Part shown: piece by piece, positions 5,767 through 12,613 of the stretch
How the letters are laid out: each line of letters opens with the position of its first letter
How positions within the stretch are numbered: the first letter of the stretch is position 1
Origin: an uncultured Christensenella sp.
Lineage (GTDB): Bacteria; Bacillota; Clostridia; Christensenellales; Borkfalkiaceae
Direction: 5' to 3'
DNA: 20,349 nucleotides
NCBI GenBank assembly: GCA_910578655.1
Contig: CAJTQE010000012.1
Location: 1 to 20,349, forward strand
Made by a program: the position numbers and the translations under genes
Notes under the pieces: generated by a model
Databases searched by the model: none
The model's input: only the letters and a program-made list of their open reading frames with translations
Told to the model about the DNA's origin: nothing

Positions 5767-7632
5767 ATGTTTAGGCTTTACAAAAAATTAAGCGTGCGCG
5801 ACTGGATACTTTTAATAGTTTTGGCAGGACTTACCGTTTTGCAGGTATACTGTACGATGACCCTCGTCGACTTTATTCAAAAAATTATTCAGTCTATTAC
5901 TTATCTGAATTATCACAATAATCCCGCATTAATAAGCGAAAATCTTGCCGCTTTGGTTGCGCAGGGCGGCTGGCAAGCCGTTTTGGATGCGGCAGCGGGG
6001 CATCCCGAATTGAATATCGATATGGCTATGCTTTCAGCCGTAGCAAACGCAGCCGTCGGCGACGTTTGGTATAACGGCGGAATGATGCTGCTTATTGCCC
6101 TTGCAACTGCGGCAACGCAGACCCTTGTAGGCTTAATCGCGGCGTTCATCGCTTCGGGTCACGCTGCAAGATTACGTTCTGCTGTGTATGCAAAGGTAGA
6201 CTCGTTTTCTATTGCAGAGCGTGAAAAATTTTCTACGCCTTCGCTTATTACGAGGACGACCAACGACGTTCAGCAGGTTATGCTTGCAAACATTTTAATG
6301 CTTCGTATGGCTTTTGCCGCACCTGTTACGGCAATCTGGGCGATACTGAAAATACAGGCGGCAAGCACCCAGCTTACAGTGGCAACCATAGTGGCGGTTG
6401 TCGTGCTCGTCGTATTCCTTATGGCGCTGCTGCTCGTCGTTATGCCGAAATTCAAAGCAATGCAAAAACTTATCGATAAACTTAACTGCGTTGCGCGCGA
6501 AAATCTTACGGGTATCCGCGTAATACGCGCTTACAATGCCGAGGATTATCAGCAGGGCAAATTTGAAAAGGCAAACGAGTCGATAACGCGCGCCCAACTT
6601 TTTACGGGCAGAGTTATGTCGCTTATGTCTCCCGTAATGATTTTGATTATGAACGGCGTTTCTCTTGCCATTTACTGGCTTGGCGCCTCGCTTATCAATA
6701 AGGGTGATACCGATTACGCCACGATTGCTGCGTTTATGCAGCTTGCCTCGCAGATTATAATGGCGTTTATGATGCTTATGATGATGTTCGTGCTTATGCC
6801 CAGAGCTCAGGTTTCTGCAAACCGCATCAACGAAGTGCTTAACACGCCCCTTTCGGTTAAGGACCCCGAAACGGAAAAGGAGCGTACCGAAGTGGGTACG
6901 GTAGAATTTAAAAACGTCTCTTTCGGTTACAACGGCTCGTCCGAAATGGTGATAAAGAACGTTTCTTTCAGGGCTGAAAAAGGTCAGACTGTTGCCTTTA
7001 TCGGCTCGACCGGCAGCGGTAAATCTACGCTTATAAATTTGGTTCCCCGATTTTTCGATGCGACGGACGGTGAGGTTTTGGTTGACGGCGTAAACGTTAA
7101 GGACTTAAAACAGTCCACTCTGCGTTCGTTAATAGGATACGTTCCGCAGAAAGGCTTGCTGTTTTCGGGAACGGTTAAAAGCAATATCGCGTTCGGCACG
7201 GACGGGCTTTCAGACGAAAAGGTGGTTCGCGCGGCGAAAATTGCAGAGGCGGACGAATTCGTTTCAAAAATGGAAAACGGATATGATTCCGAAATTGCAC
7301 AGGGCGGTAAAAACGTTTCCGGCGGACAGAAGCAAAGGCTTTCCATTGCCCGTGCTGTTGCCGTCGACCCCGAAATATTTATATTCGACGATTCGTTTTC
7401 CGCACTCGACTATAAGACCGATAAAAAAGTTCGTGAAAACTTAAAGGAAGTGGAAGCAACCAAGCTGATTATCGCACAGCGCATAGGAACCATTTTAGAC
7501 GCCGACCAGATTATTGTTTTGGACAGCGGTAAAGTTGTAGGGTGCGCCAAGCACGAAGAACTTTTAAGAACGTGCGACGTCTATCGCGAAATAGCGCTGT
7601 CGCAGCTTTCAAAGGAGGAACTCGGACTATGA
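5767..7632 (+). CDS. ABC exporter half-transporter, subunit with degenerate ATP site
   Basis: A 621-residue fusion of a six-helix exporter membrane domain (about 1-350) and an ATPase domain. Walker A GSTGSGKST is at 413-421 and the signature VSGGQ at 517-521. In Walker B the usual catalytic Glu is Asp (FDD, 541-542). The switch His is Gln (AQR, Gln571). This Asp/Gln pattern is known for the degenerate-site subunit of heterodimeric exporters (the TM287/BmrC type). Its partner follows immediately, overlapping by ATGA. The extracellular loop between helices 1 and 2 carries an insertion of roughly 55 residues (about 43-100), longer than usual. It exports an unknown substrate; drug, lipid or peptide are all possible. 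Start supported by AAAGG 6 nt upstream. Confidence 0.93.
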   Translation: MFRLYKKLSVRDWILLIVLAGLTVLQVYCTMTLVDFIQKIIQSITYLNYHNNPALISENLAALVAQGGWQAVLDAAAGHPELNIDMAMLSAVANAAVGDVWYNGGMMLLIALATAATQTLVGLIAAFIASGHAARLRSAVYAKVDSFSIAEREKFSTPSLITRTTNDVQQVMLANILMLRMAFAAPVTAIWAILKIQAASTQLTVATIVAVVVLVVFLMALLLVVMPKFKAMQKLIDKLNCVARENLTGIRVIRAYNAEDYQQGKFEKANESITRAQLFTGRVMSLMSPVMILIMNGVSLAIYWLGASLINKGDTDYATIAAFMQLASQIIMAFMMLMMMFVLMPRAQVSANRINEVLNTPLSVKDPETEKERTEVGTVEFKNVSFGYNGSSEMVIKNVSFRAEKGQTVAFIGSTGSGKSTLINLVPRFFDATDGEVLVDGVNVKDLKQSTLRSLIGYVPQKGLLFSGTVKSNIAFGTDGLSDEKVVRAAKIAEADEFVSKMENGYDSEIAQGGKNVSGGQKQRLSIARAVAVDPEIFIFDDSFSALDYKTDKKVRENLKEVEATKLIIAQRIGTILDADQIIVLDSGKVVGCAKHEELLRTCDVYREIALSQLSKEELGL

Positions 7633-9413
7633 ATATGCATCCGCCGATTTCGGCACAGGGCGAAAAGGGCAACCTGAAAAAGCTGTTTAATGCGTTAAAG
7701 CCCTATTCCGTAATGATTATTTTTGCGTTTTTGTTCACGTCGGTTTCCGTCGTTATTTCGGTTTTGGCTCCTCAATGGCTGAAACGGTTGACCGATGAAA
7801 TAACCGAAAACGCCGCAACTCAAACGATAGATTTGGAAAAGATTTTAAATCTCGCTATCGTGTTAATTGCTTTCTACTGCACTAACGCATTTTGTTATTT
7901 TACTTCGAACTTCATTATGGCTACGGTCAGCCAAAAATATTCACGCGGAATAAGAAGCGCGATTTCCAAAAAGATTAACCGCGTTCCGCTCAGATATTTC
8001 GATTCGCGTCAGCTCGGCGATACTATGTCCATAGTCACCAACGACGTCGACACGATAGGCCAGTCGATGGATCAGGGACTTGCAATGCTTTTCTATTCGG
8101 TAACTGCGCTTGTCGCGGTGCTTGTTGCAATGTTCGTCACCTGTTGGGAAATGGCTCTTACGGTTTTAATTATTCTTCCTATGATGCTTTTAATGGCGGT
8201 GTTGCTTTTCAAATTCGCAATGCCTCAGTTCAGAAGAAACCAGCAGTATCTGGCGTCTTTGAACGGCTGTGCAGAGGAAAACTATACGGGTCAGACGGTA
8301 ATTCAGGCGTTCAACGCCGGCAAGAAAATGACCGCCGACTTCGAAAACAAAAACAAGCGTATGCGCTGGGGCGTTTTCAGAGGACAGACGATAGCGGGAT
8401 TTATGCAGCCGGCAATGACGTTTATCTCATACTTCGCGTATGCGGCGGTGTGCGTAGTCGGCGGACTGTTAATGAACGACGGAAACAAAGTTTCGTTCGG
8501 AACGATTACGGCGTTTTTGGTGTACGTCAACCTTTTCCAGAACACTATGCAGCAGCTTCCTCAGGCAATAAATAATCTGCAAATGGCAAGTGCAGCTGCA
8601 ACGCGCGTATACGATTTCGTTGAAAGTGAAGAGCTTTCCGATGAAAGCGGCAAAGAATTCAAGCTTTTGGGCAACGGCAAAATCAAAGGCGAAGTAGAGT
8701 TTAAAAACGTCAGATTCGGCTATAGCCCCGACAAATTAATTATCCCCGATTTCTCCGCAAAAATAAAGGCCGGAATGAAGGTTGCAATCGTCGGCCCGAC
8801 GGGAGCGGGCAAGACTACGCTCGTAAATCTTCTGATGCGCTTTTACGAGATAGACGGCGGCGACATTACGATAGACGGCGTTTCGATAAAGGATATGCCG
8901 CGTGAAGAAGTTCACGATATTTTCGGAATGGTATTGCAGGATACCTGGATGTTCGAAGGTACTATACGCGAAAATATCCTCTTTTCCAAGGACGGTGTTT
9001 CCGACGAAAAGCTTGAAGGAATTTTGAAAGAGGCAGGCGTTTCTCACTACGTTAACACCCTTCCGGGCGGACTCGATTATTTTATCGAAAACGAGTCAAG
9101 CATTTCGGGCGGTCAGAAACAGCTTATGACGATAGCACGGGCAATGGCGGAAAACGCGCCGTTACTTATTTTAGACGAGGCGACTTCCAACGTCGATACC
9201 CGTACGGAAGAAATAATTCAAACTGCTATGGATAAGCTGACAGACGGAAGAACAAGCTTCGTCATCGCGCACAGACTTTCCACTATTAAAAACGCGGATA
9301 TGATTTTGGTTATGCGCGACGGAAATATAGTAGAGCAGGGCAATCACGACGAATTGATAGCTCAAAACGGCTTCTATGCCAACCTTTACAATTCGCAGTT
9401 TGCAAACGAATAA
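7629..9413 (+). CDS. ABC exporter half-transporter, catalytic-site partner
   Basis: A 594-residue membrane-ATPase fusion and the second half of the heterodimer. The start is ATG 7629, whose ATGA overlaps the previous stop and which has AAAGGAGG at 7611-7618. The upstream open frame from 7542 lies inside the first gene and is not used. The ATPase domain is canonical: Walker A GPTGAGKTT at 389-397, signature ISGGQ at 492-496, Walker B with Asp516 and catalytic Glu517 (LDEATSNVD), and switch His548 (AHRLST). Together with the degenerate first subunit this gives one active and one degenerate ATP site. The six membrane helices span about residues 25-330. A terminator follows directly. Substrate is unknown. 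Confidence 0.94.
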   Translation: MNMHPPISAQGEKGNLKKLFNALKPYSVMIIFAFLFTSVSVVISVLAPQWLKRLTDEITENAATQTIDLEKILNLAIVLIAFYCTNAFCYFTSNFIMATVSQKYSRGIRSAISKKINRVPLRYFDSRQLGDTMSIVTNDVDTIGQSMDQGLAMLFYSVTALVAVLVAMFVTCWEMALTVLIILPMMLLMAVLLFKFAMPQFRRNQQYLASLNGCAEENYTGQTVIQAFNAGKKMTADFENKNKRMRWGVFRGQTIAGFMQPAMTFISYFAYAAVCVVGGLLMNDGNKVSFGTITAFLVYVNLFQNTMQQLPQAINNLQMASAAATRVYDFVESEELSDESGKEFKLLGNGKIKGEVEFKNVRFGYSPDKLIIPDFSAKIKAGMKVAIVGPTGAGKTTLVNLLMRFYEIDGGDITIDGVSIKDMPREEVHDIFGMVLQDTWMFEGTIRENILFSKDGVSDEKLEGILKEAGVSHYVNTLPGGLDYFIENESSISGGQKQLMTIARAMAENAPLLILDEATSNVDTRTEEIIQTAMDKLTDGRTSFVIAHRLSTIKNADMILVMRDGNIVEQGNHDELIAQNGFYANLYNSQFANE

Positions 9414-9418
9414 ACAAT

Positions 9419-9449
9419 AAAAATCTCCGCAACAATTGCGGAGATTTTT
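9419..9449 (+). terminator. Terminator of the ABC exporter operon
   Basis: A 14-bp perfect stem (AAAAATCTCCGCAA, 9419-9432, with 9436-9449) closes on a CAA loop and ends in five T. It begins six bases after the stop codon. Confidence 0.9.
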
Positions 9450-9454
9450 CAATG

Positions 9455-9498
9455 AGAGAAATCAGTTGCAAAAAATAGAGAAATCAGTTGCAAAAAAT
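9455..9498 (+). repeat. 22-bp perfect tandem duplication carrying the -35 box
   Basis: The 22-bp unit 9455-9476 is repeated exactly at 9477-9498. Each copy contains TTGCAA (9466-9471 and 9488-9493). Only the second copy is 17 bp from the TATAAT of the lipoprotein gene. Confidence 0.95.
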
Positions 9499-9516
9499 TG
9501 TGTTTTGTAATATAAT
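9488..9516 (+). promoter_or_regulatory. Promoter of the Cys/His-LRR lipoprotein gene
   Basis: TTGCAA (9488-9493), a 17-bp spacer and a perfect TATAAT (9511-9516). The -35 lies in the downstream copy of the 22-bp duplication. The leader contains GGAGA (9536-9540) before the ATG at 9548. Confidence 0.8.
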
Positions 9517-9547
9517 TTATATAATTAAAATATCGGAGACATTTATT

Positions 9548-11170
9548 ATGAAAAAGATTTTCATATTATTTTCTGCGCTGATAATGTCCATTGCGGTTAC
9601 TTGCGGTCTTGCCGCGTGCGACTTTTCCGGCGGCGGCAATAGCGGCGGCGGCAGCGTTCAAAATCCTCCCGACAATAACGGCGGCAGCGGCGACAATAAC
9701 GGCGGCGGCAATAGCGGCGGCGAACATACGCACAACTACGTAATCACGATTGACAACCCTACTGATACGGCAACCGGCAAGGTCACTGAAAAGTGCACTT
9801 GCGGTGACACGAATGAGATAACTTTGCCCGTACTTACAAGCGGCAGCTACGGCAAAACCAAGGATACGGCAACCTGCATAAAGGGCGGCGTTATAAAGTA
9901 CAATATTACGGTAAACGGCGCAAATTACAGGTTTGAAGTTGCAACGCCTGCAACCGGAGTACACAGCTACGTCGGCGGCGTATGCGTTTGCGGCGCAAGC
10001 GACCCCGATTACGTTCCGCCTCACGTTCATTCTTATACCCAGTATAAGTACGATAAAACCAAACACTGGAAAGAATGTTCTTGCGGAGATAAGATAGATG
10101 CAGCTTATCACTCCTGGAACAGCGGAGCGGTTACAAAAAACCCCACCTGCGATGATTACGGCGTTAAAACTTTTAACTGCCTGCATTGCGCGGCGACAAA
10201 AGAAGAAAGCGTACCCAAGTCGGACCATAGCTGGGACAACGGCGTTGTTACCAAAGCGGCGGACTGCTATAATGAGGGCGTAAAGACTTATACTTGCGCA
10301 GTTTGCTCTGATACCAAAACCGAAGTGATAGCTAAAACCAAACACCATTTCATTTTTACGTCTAAGGATGAAACTTATCATACGGTTAGCTGTGAGAACT
10401 GCCAAGAAACGCGCCCCGATGAAAAGCACGTTTATAATAACGGGACTTGCACAAGCTGCGGTCATAAGCAGGCGGTAATAACGTATCAAGGCTTTATTTT
10501 CAGAGTTAACACTAATCAATATTCAAGGGCTTCGTCCCCGACTACGGTTGCGGTGGTCGGCTTTGCCGGCGCGTCTGCGGCAAACGCGGTTATTCCTTCC
10601 GTCGTACCCGTTAACGGAACGTCTGCAAGAGTAACCGAAATTGCCTCCGGCGCTTTTGAGGGCGACCAAACTTTGACGTCGATTGTTATTCCAGAAACAG
10701 TTACCGTAATAGGCGACTGTGCGTTTATGAGCAGTGCGCTTAAAGGTAATCTCACTTTATCAGCAAGCCTTGAATCCATAGGCGTGAGTGCTTTTGCGGA
10801 AACGAATTTAGAGTACGTCGAAGTTAATGCCCGAATAATATATGAGTATGCGTTTGAAGGCTGTCGTAAACTTATCGATGTCCGATTAGGCGCAAAGGTT
10901 GAATGCGTAGGCGGATACGCGTTTAAAGATACCGGACTTATTAAAGTAAGATTTGAGTCGGGCATACAGGTTAGATTTTATATGGAAGCCTTCGGGAATT
11001 TCAACGGCGAAGCAATTAATTTCAATTTCGCAGATACGAAAGCGGATTGGGATGTAATACAAAAAGACCCTAACTGGTTTGCAGGCAGCGTTTACTATCT
11101 GCATACGCGGGTCGGCACCGGCAGTATGCAGTCTTGGCGCGTCGAAAACGGCGTTGAAACACCTTATTAA
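9548..11170 (+). CDS. Surface lipoprotein with Cys/His-rich modules and BspA-like leucine-rich repeats
   Basis: 540 residues. A lipoprotein signal peptide ends in the lipobox LAAC, with Cys24 as the lipidation site, so the protein is anchored outside the membrane. A Gly/Asn/Ser linker (about 27-58) follows. Next come repeated modules with CxC or CxxC pairs and His. Two are clear 39-residue repeats starting at His188 and His227 (HSWNSGAVTKNPTC and HSWDNGVVTKAADC, each followed by GVKT and CxxC). From about residue 362 there are LRR_5 repeats (TEIASGAFEG, TLTSIVIPETVTVIGDCAF and similar), ending in the TKADW motif shared with the gene at 1-117. The start at 9548 is chosen for its GGAGA site and signal peptide; the longer frame from 9488 lies in the promoter. 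Likely an adhesion or host-interaction protein, by family. The Cys pairs may bind metal. Confidence 0.88.
   Translation: MKKIFILFSALIMSIAVTCGLAACDFSGGGNSGGGSVQNPPDNNGGSGDNNGGGNSGGEHTHNYVITIDNPTDTATGKVTEKCTCGDTNEITLPVLTSGSYGKTKDTATCIKGGVIKYNITVNGANYRFEVATPATGVHSYVGGVCVCGASDPDYVPPHVHSYTQYKYDKTKHWKECSCGDKIDAAYHSWNSGAVTKNPTCDDYGVKTFNCLHCAATKEESVPKSDHSWDNGVVTKAADCYNEGVKTYTCAVCSDTKTEVIAKTKHHFIFTSKDETYHTVSCENCQETRPDEKHVYNNGTCTSCGHKQAVITYQGFIFRVNTNQYSRASSPTTVAVVGFAGASAANAVIPSVVPVNGTSARVTEIASGAFEGDQTLTSIVIPETVTVIGDCAFMSSALKGNLTLSASLESIGVSAFAETNLEYVEVNARIIYEYAFEGCRKLIDVRLGAKVECVGGYAFKDTGLIKVRFESGIQVRFYMEAFGNFNGEAINFNFADTKADWDVIQKDPNWFAGSVYYLHTRVGTGSMQSWRVENGVETPY
9629..9722 (+). repeat. Gly/Asn/Ser low-complexity linker
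   Basis: GGC-rich simple repeats encode GGG, NSGG and DNNGG units between the lipidation site and the first Cys module. DNA such as GACAATAACGGCGGC occurs twice. Repeats like this can change length by slippage, which would alter how far the protein reaches from the cell surface. Confidence 0.8.
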
Positions 11171-11173
11171 AAT

Positions 11174-11205
11174 AAAAAGCAGATACGGTACCGTATCTGC
11201 TTTTT
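11174..11205. terminator. Perfectly palindromic bidirectional terminator
   Basis: A 32-bp perfect palindrome with A5 and T5 ends: a 14-bp stem (11174-11187 with 11192-11205) around GTAC. It stops the lipoprotein gene on the plus strand and the tRNA-Leu gene on the minus strand, and abuts the encoded CCA of the tRNA. Confidence 0.92.
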
Positions 11206-11288
11206 TGGTGCGGATAGAGAGATTTGAACTCACACGGTTGCCCACAGGATTCTAAGTCCAGCGCGTCTGCCAGTTCCGCCATATCCGC
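11206..11288 (-). tRNA. tRNA-Leu (anticodon UAG)
   Basis: On the minus strand a 7-bp acceptor stem GCGGATA / TATCCGC encloses a Leu-type D arm (GGCGGAACTGGCAGACGCGC), anticodon loop CTTAGAA with anticodon TAG, a long variable arm typical of class II tRNAs (TGGGCAACCGTG) and a T loop TTCAAAT. The discriminator A and CCA are encoded (11209-11206). The anticodon stem (CTGGA/TCCTG) and T stem (GTGAG/CTCTC) each contain one T-T mismatch, which is unusual but does not break the fold. Confidence 0.93.
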
Positions 11289-11298
11289 ATTAAAAATA

Positions 11299-11327
11299 AT
11301 TCTAACCTATTGCAAAAGTCTTGTCAA
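11299..11327 (-). promoter_or_regulatory. Promoter of tRNA-Leu
   Basis: On the minus strand a perfect TTGACA (11327-11322) is followed by a 17-bp spacer and TAGAAT (11304-11299). Transcription would start a few bases before the tRNA 5' end at 11288. Confidence 0.85.
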
Positions 11328-11333
11328 CCTTTT

Positions 11334-11350
11334 ACTTGCAAACTGCAAGT
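11334..11350. promoter_or_regulatory. 17-bp operator-like inverted repeat on the -35 box
   Basis: ACTTGCA-AAC-TGCAAGT is a perfect 7-bp inverted repeat with a 3-bp centre. It covers the -35 of the downstream operon, as expected for a repressor site. No regulator gene lies next to it. Confidence 0.55.
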
Positions 11351-11364
11351 ATTTGTGATAGAAT
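11336..11364 (+). promoter_or_regulatory. Promoter of the MacB/FtsX-type operon, extended -10
   Basis: TTGCAA (11336-11341), a 17-bp spacer and TAGAAT (11359-11364), with TG at 11356-11357. It is divergent from the tRNA promoter and its -35 sits inside a perfect inverted repeat. Confidence 0.75.
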
Positions 11365-11385
11365 TTATTCATAAAGGAAAATATT

Positions 11386-11925
11386 ATGTTGACAAGCGGT
11401 TGTATCAAAACAGAAAGCGTCTCTATGGCGGACGCACTTATAACTTACAGAAGAAAGCCGAAATTAATCTCGCTGATAATGCTTATCATAGGTGCGGTCG
11501 GGCTTTTCGGCTATATGGTTTTGGCTGCGGTTTTGGAAACAGCATTCGATGAATCGCCGTTATGGATAGACGCTTTTCTCGTTTTTGCTTTTCCGTTTAC
11601 GCTCGGGCTTATCGGTTTTATAGCTATGGTTCGTTTAAACCGCAGTGCAAAAAAGCACGATGAACACAGCTGTTGCGTTTTTTACGCGGACTGTTTTTTT
11701 TATAACGGCGAAAAACTCGGTTATGGGCTTTGCTCCATAAAGCGTGAAATTCAAAATTACGGATATATATTTGCAATGAACGGCAATCTGTTTTTGCCGT
11801 TTTCAACGACTGGTCTAAGCGAAACCGAGCTTAACACGGTGCGCGCACTCTTCAGACAGAGCGTCTCAGGCGAATGCGTTCAGCTTGAAAAATTCAGTAA
11901 GGAGGGCGAAGATGAGTTTTCTTGA
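11386..11925 (+). CDS. Membrane protein with two N-terminal helices, YcxB-like
   Basis: 179 residues. Two transmembrane segments (about 25-50 and 59-83) are followed by a soluble C-terminal region of about 95 residues. That region has the alternating hydrophobic pattern of YcxB/PH-like cytoplasmic domains (CCVFYADCFFYNGEKLG, then YIFAMNGNLFLPF). The start at 11386 has AAAGGA 7 nt upstream. It is the first gene of an operon and overlaps the following ATPase gene by 14 bp, so the two are probably translationally coupled and the protein may assist or sense for the transporter. The YcxB assignment rests on general pattern, not on strict motifs; the function is unknown. Confidence 0.75.
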   Translation: MLTSGCIKTESVSMADALITYRRKPKLISLIMLIIGAVGLFGYMVLAAVLETAFDESPLWIDAFLVFAFPFTLGLIGFIAMVRLNRSAKKHDEHSCCVFYADCFFYNGEKLGYGLCSIKREIQNYGYIFAMNGNLFLPFSTTGLSETELNTVRALFRQSVSGECVQLEKFSKEGEDEFS

Positions 11926-12613
11926 ATTGCGCGGAGTAGGCAAGGAGTACAAGGTAAATACCTTGACGGTCGAAGCGTTGAAGGACGTTTCGTTCGACTT
12001 TGAGGACGGCGAGTTTGCCGTTGTGCTCGGCTCGTCGGGCGCGGGTAAAACAACCCTTTTAAATCTTTTGGGCGGAATGGATAACGCGACGAGCGGCGAA
12101 ATAATTCTCGACGGAAAGGACGTGACCGCGCTTGACAGGCGCGGACTTACGGATTACAGAAGAAACGACGTCGGTTTTGTCTTTCAGTTTTATAATTTAA
12201 TGCCCAACTTAACTGCGCTCGAAAACGTGGAAATAGCCGTTGAAATCTGTAAAGACCACCTCGACCCTGCCGAAATTTTGGGTGAAGTCGGGTTGCAGGA
12301 CAGATTAAGCAATTTCCCTGCCCAACTTTCGGGCGGTGAACAGCAGAGGGTGTCAATTGCGCGTGCAATCGCTAAAAATCCCAAAATACTGCTCTGCGAC
12401 GAACCGACCGGCGCGCTTGACTACGAAACGGGCAAAAAGATTTTAAAGCTGCTACACGACGTTTCCAAACAACGCAAACGGCTTGTGATAGTAGTAACTC
12501 ATAACGCTGCGCTTAAAGATATGGCAGATAAGGTAATTTATATCAAGAGCGGTATGATAGAAAAGATAGAGAAAAACGAGCATCCCGTTCCGATAGAGGA
12601 GATTGAGTGGTGA
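11912..12613 (+). CDS. ABC transporter ATPase, MacB/LolD type
   Basis: A 233-residue cytoplasmic ATPase that powers the FtsX-type permease encoded next to it. Walker A GSSGAGKTT is at 40-48, the Q-loop FQFYNLMPNLTALENV follows, then the signature LSGGEQQR from 139, Walker B CDEPTGALD with Asp163/Glu164, and switch His197. The FQFYNLMP and PTGALD wording is diagnostic of the MacB/LolD/FtsE branch, which works by mechanotransmission on periplasmic or surface substrates rather than by simple transport. The start at 11912 is chosen for its GGAGG (11901-11905); an earlier in-frame ATG at 11885 lies before that site. The stop overlaps the permease start. Confidence 0.94.
   Translation: MSFLELRGVGKEYKVNTLTVEALKDVSFDFEDGEFAVVLGSSGAGKTTLLNLLGGMDNATSGEIILDGKDVTALDRRGLTDYRRNDVGFVFQFYNLMPNLTALENVEIAVEICKDHLDPAEILGEVGLQDRLSNFPAQLSGGEQQRVSIARAIAKNPKILLCDEPTGALDYETGKKILKLLHDVSKQRKRLVIVVTHNAALKDMADKVIYIKSGMIEKIEKNEHPVPIEEIEW

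Noticed and set aside
5580..5774. 64-residue plus-strand open frame in the divergent region
   Set aside because: It crosses the rubrerythrin start and the promoter of the ABC exporter, and has no family features.
7542..7628. Upstream extension of the second ABC subunit
   Set aside because: This part lies wholly inside the first subunit gene. The ATG at 7629 has AAAGGAGG and the ATGA overlap expected for coupled genes.
9455..9498. Short CRISPR-like repeats
   Set aside because: Only two directly adjacent copies without spacers; it is a simple tandem duplication, as is 2888-2948.
9566..10519. 317-residue open frame on the minus strand
   Set aside because: It is antisense to the lipoprotein gene, which has a signal peptide, repeats and a promoter. 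The frame has no ribosome site, and its low-complexity Ala/Val runs mirror the Gly-rich repeats on the other strand.
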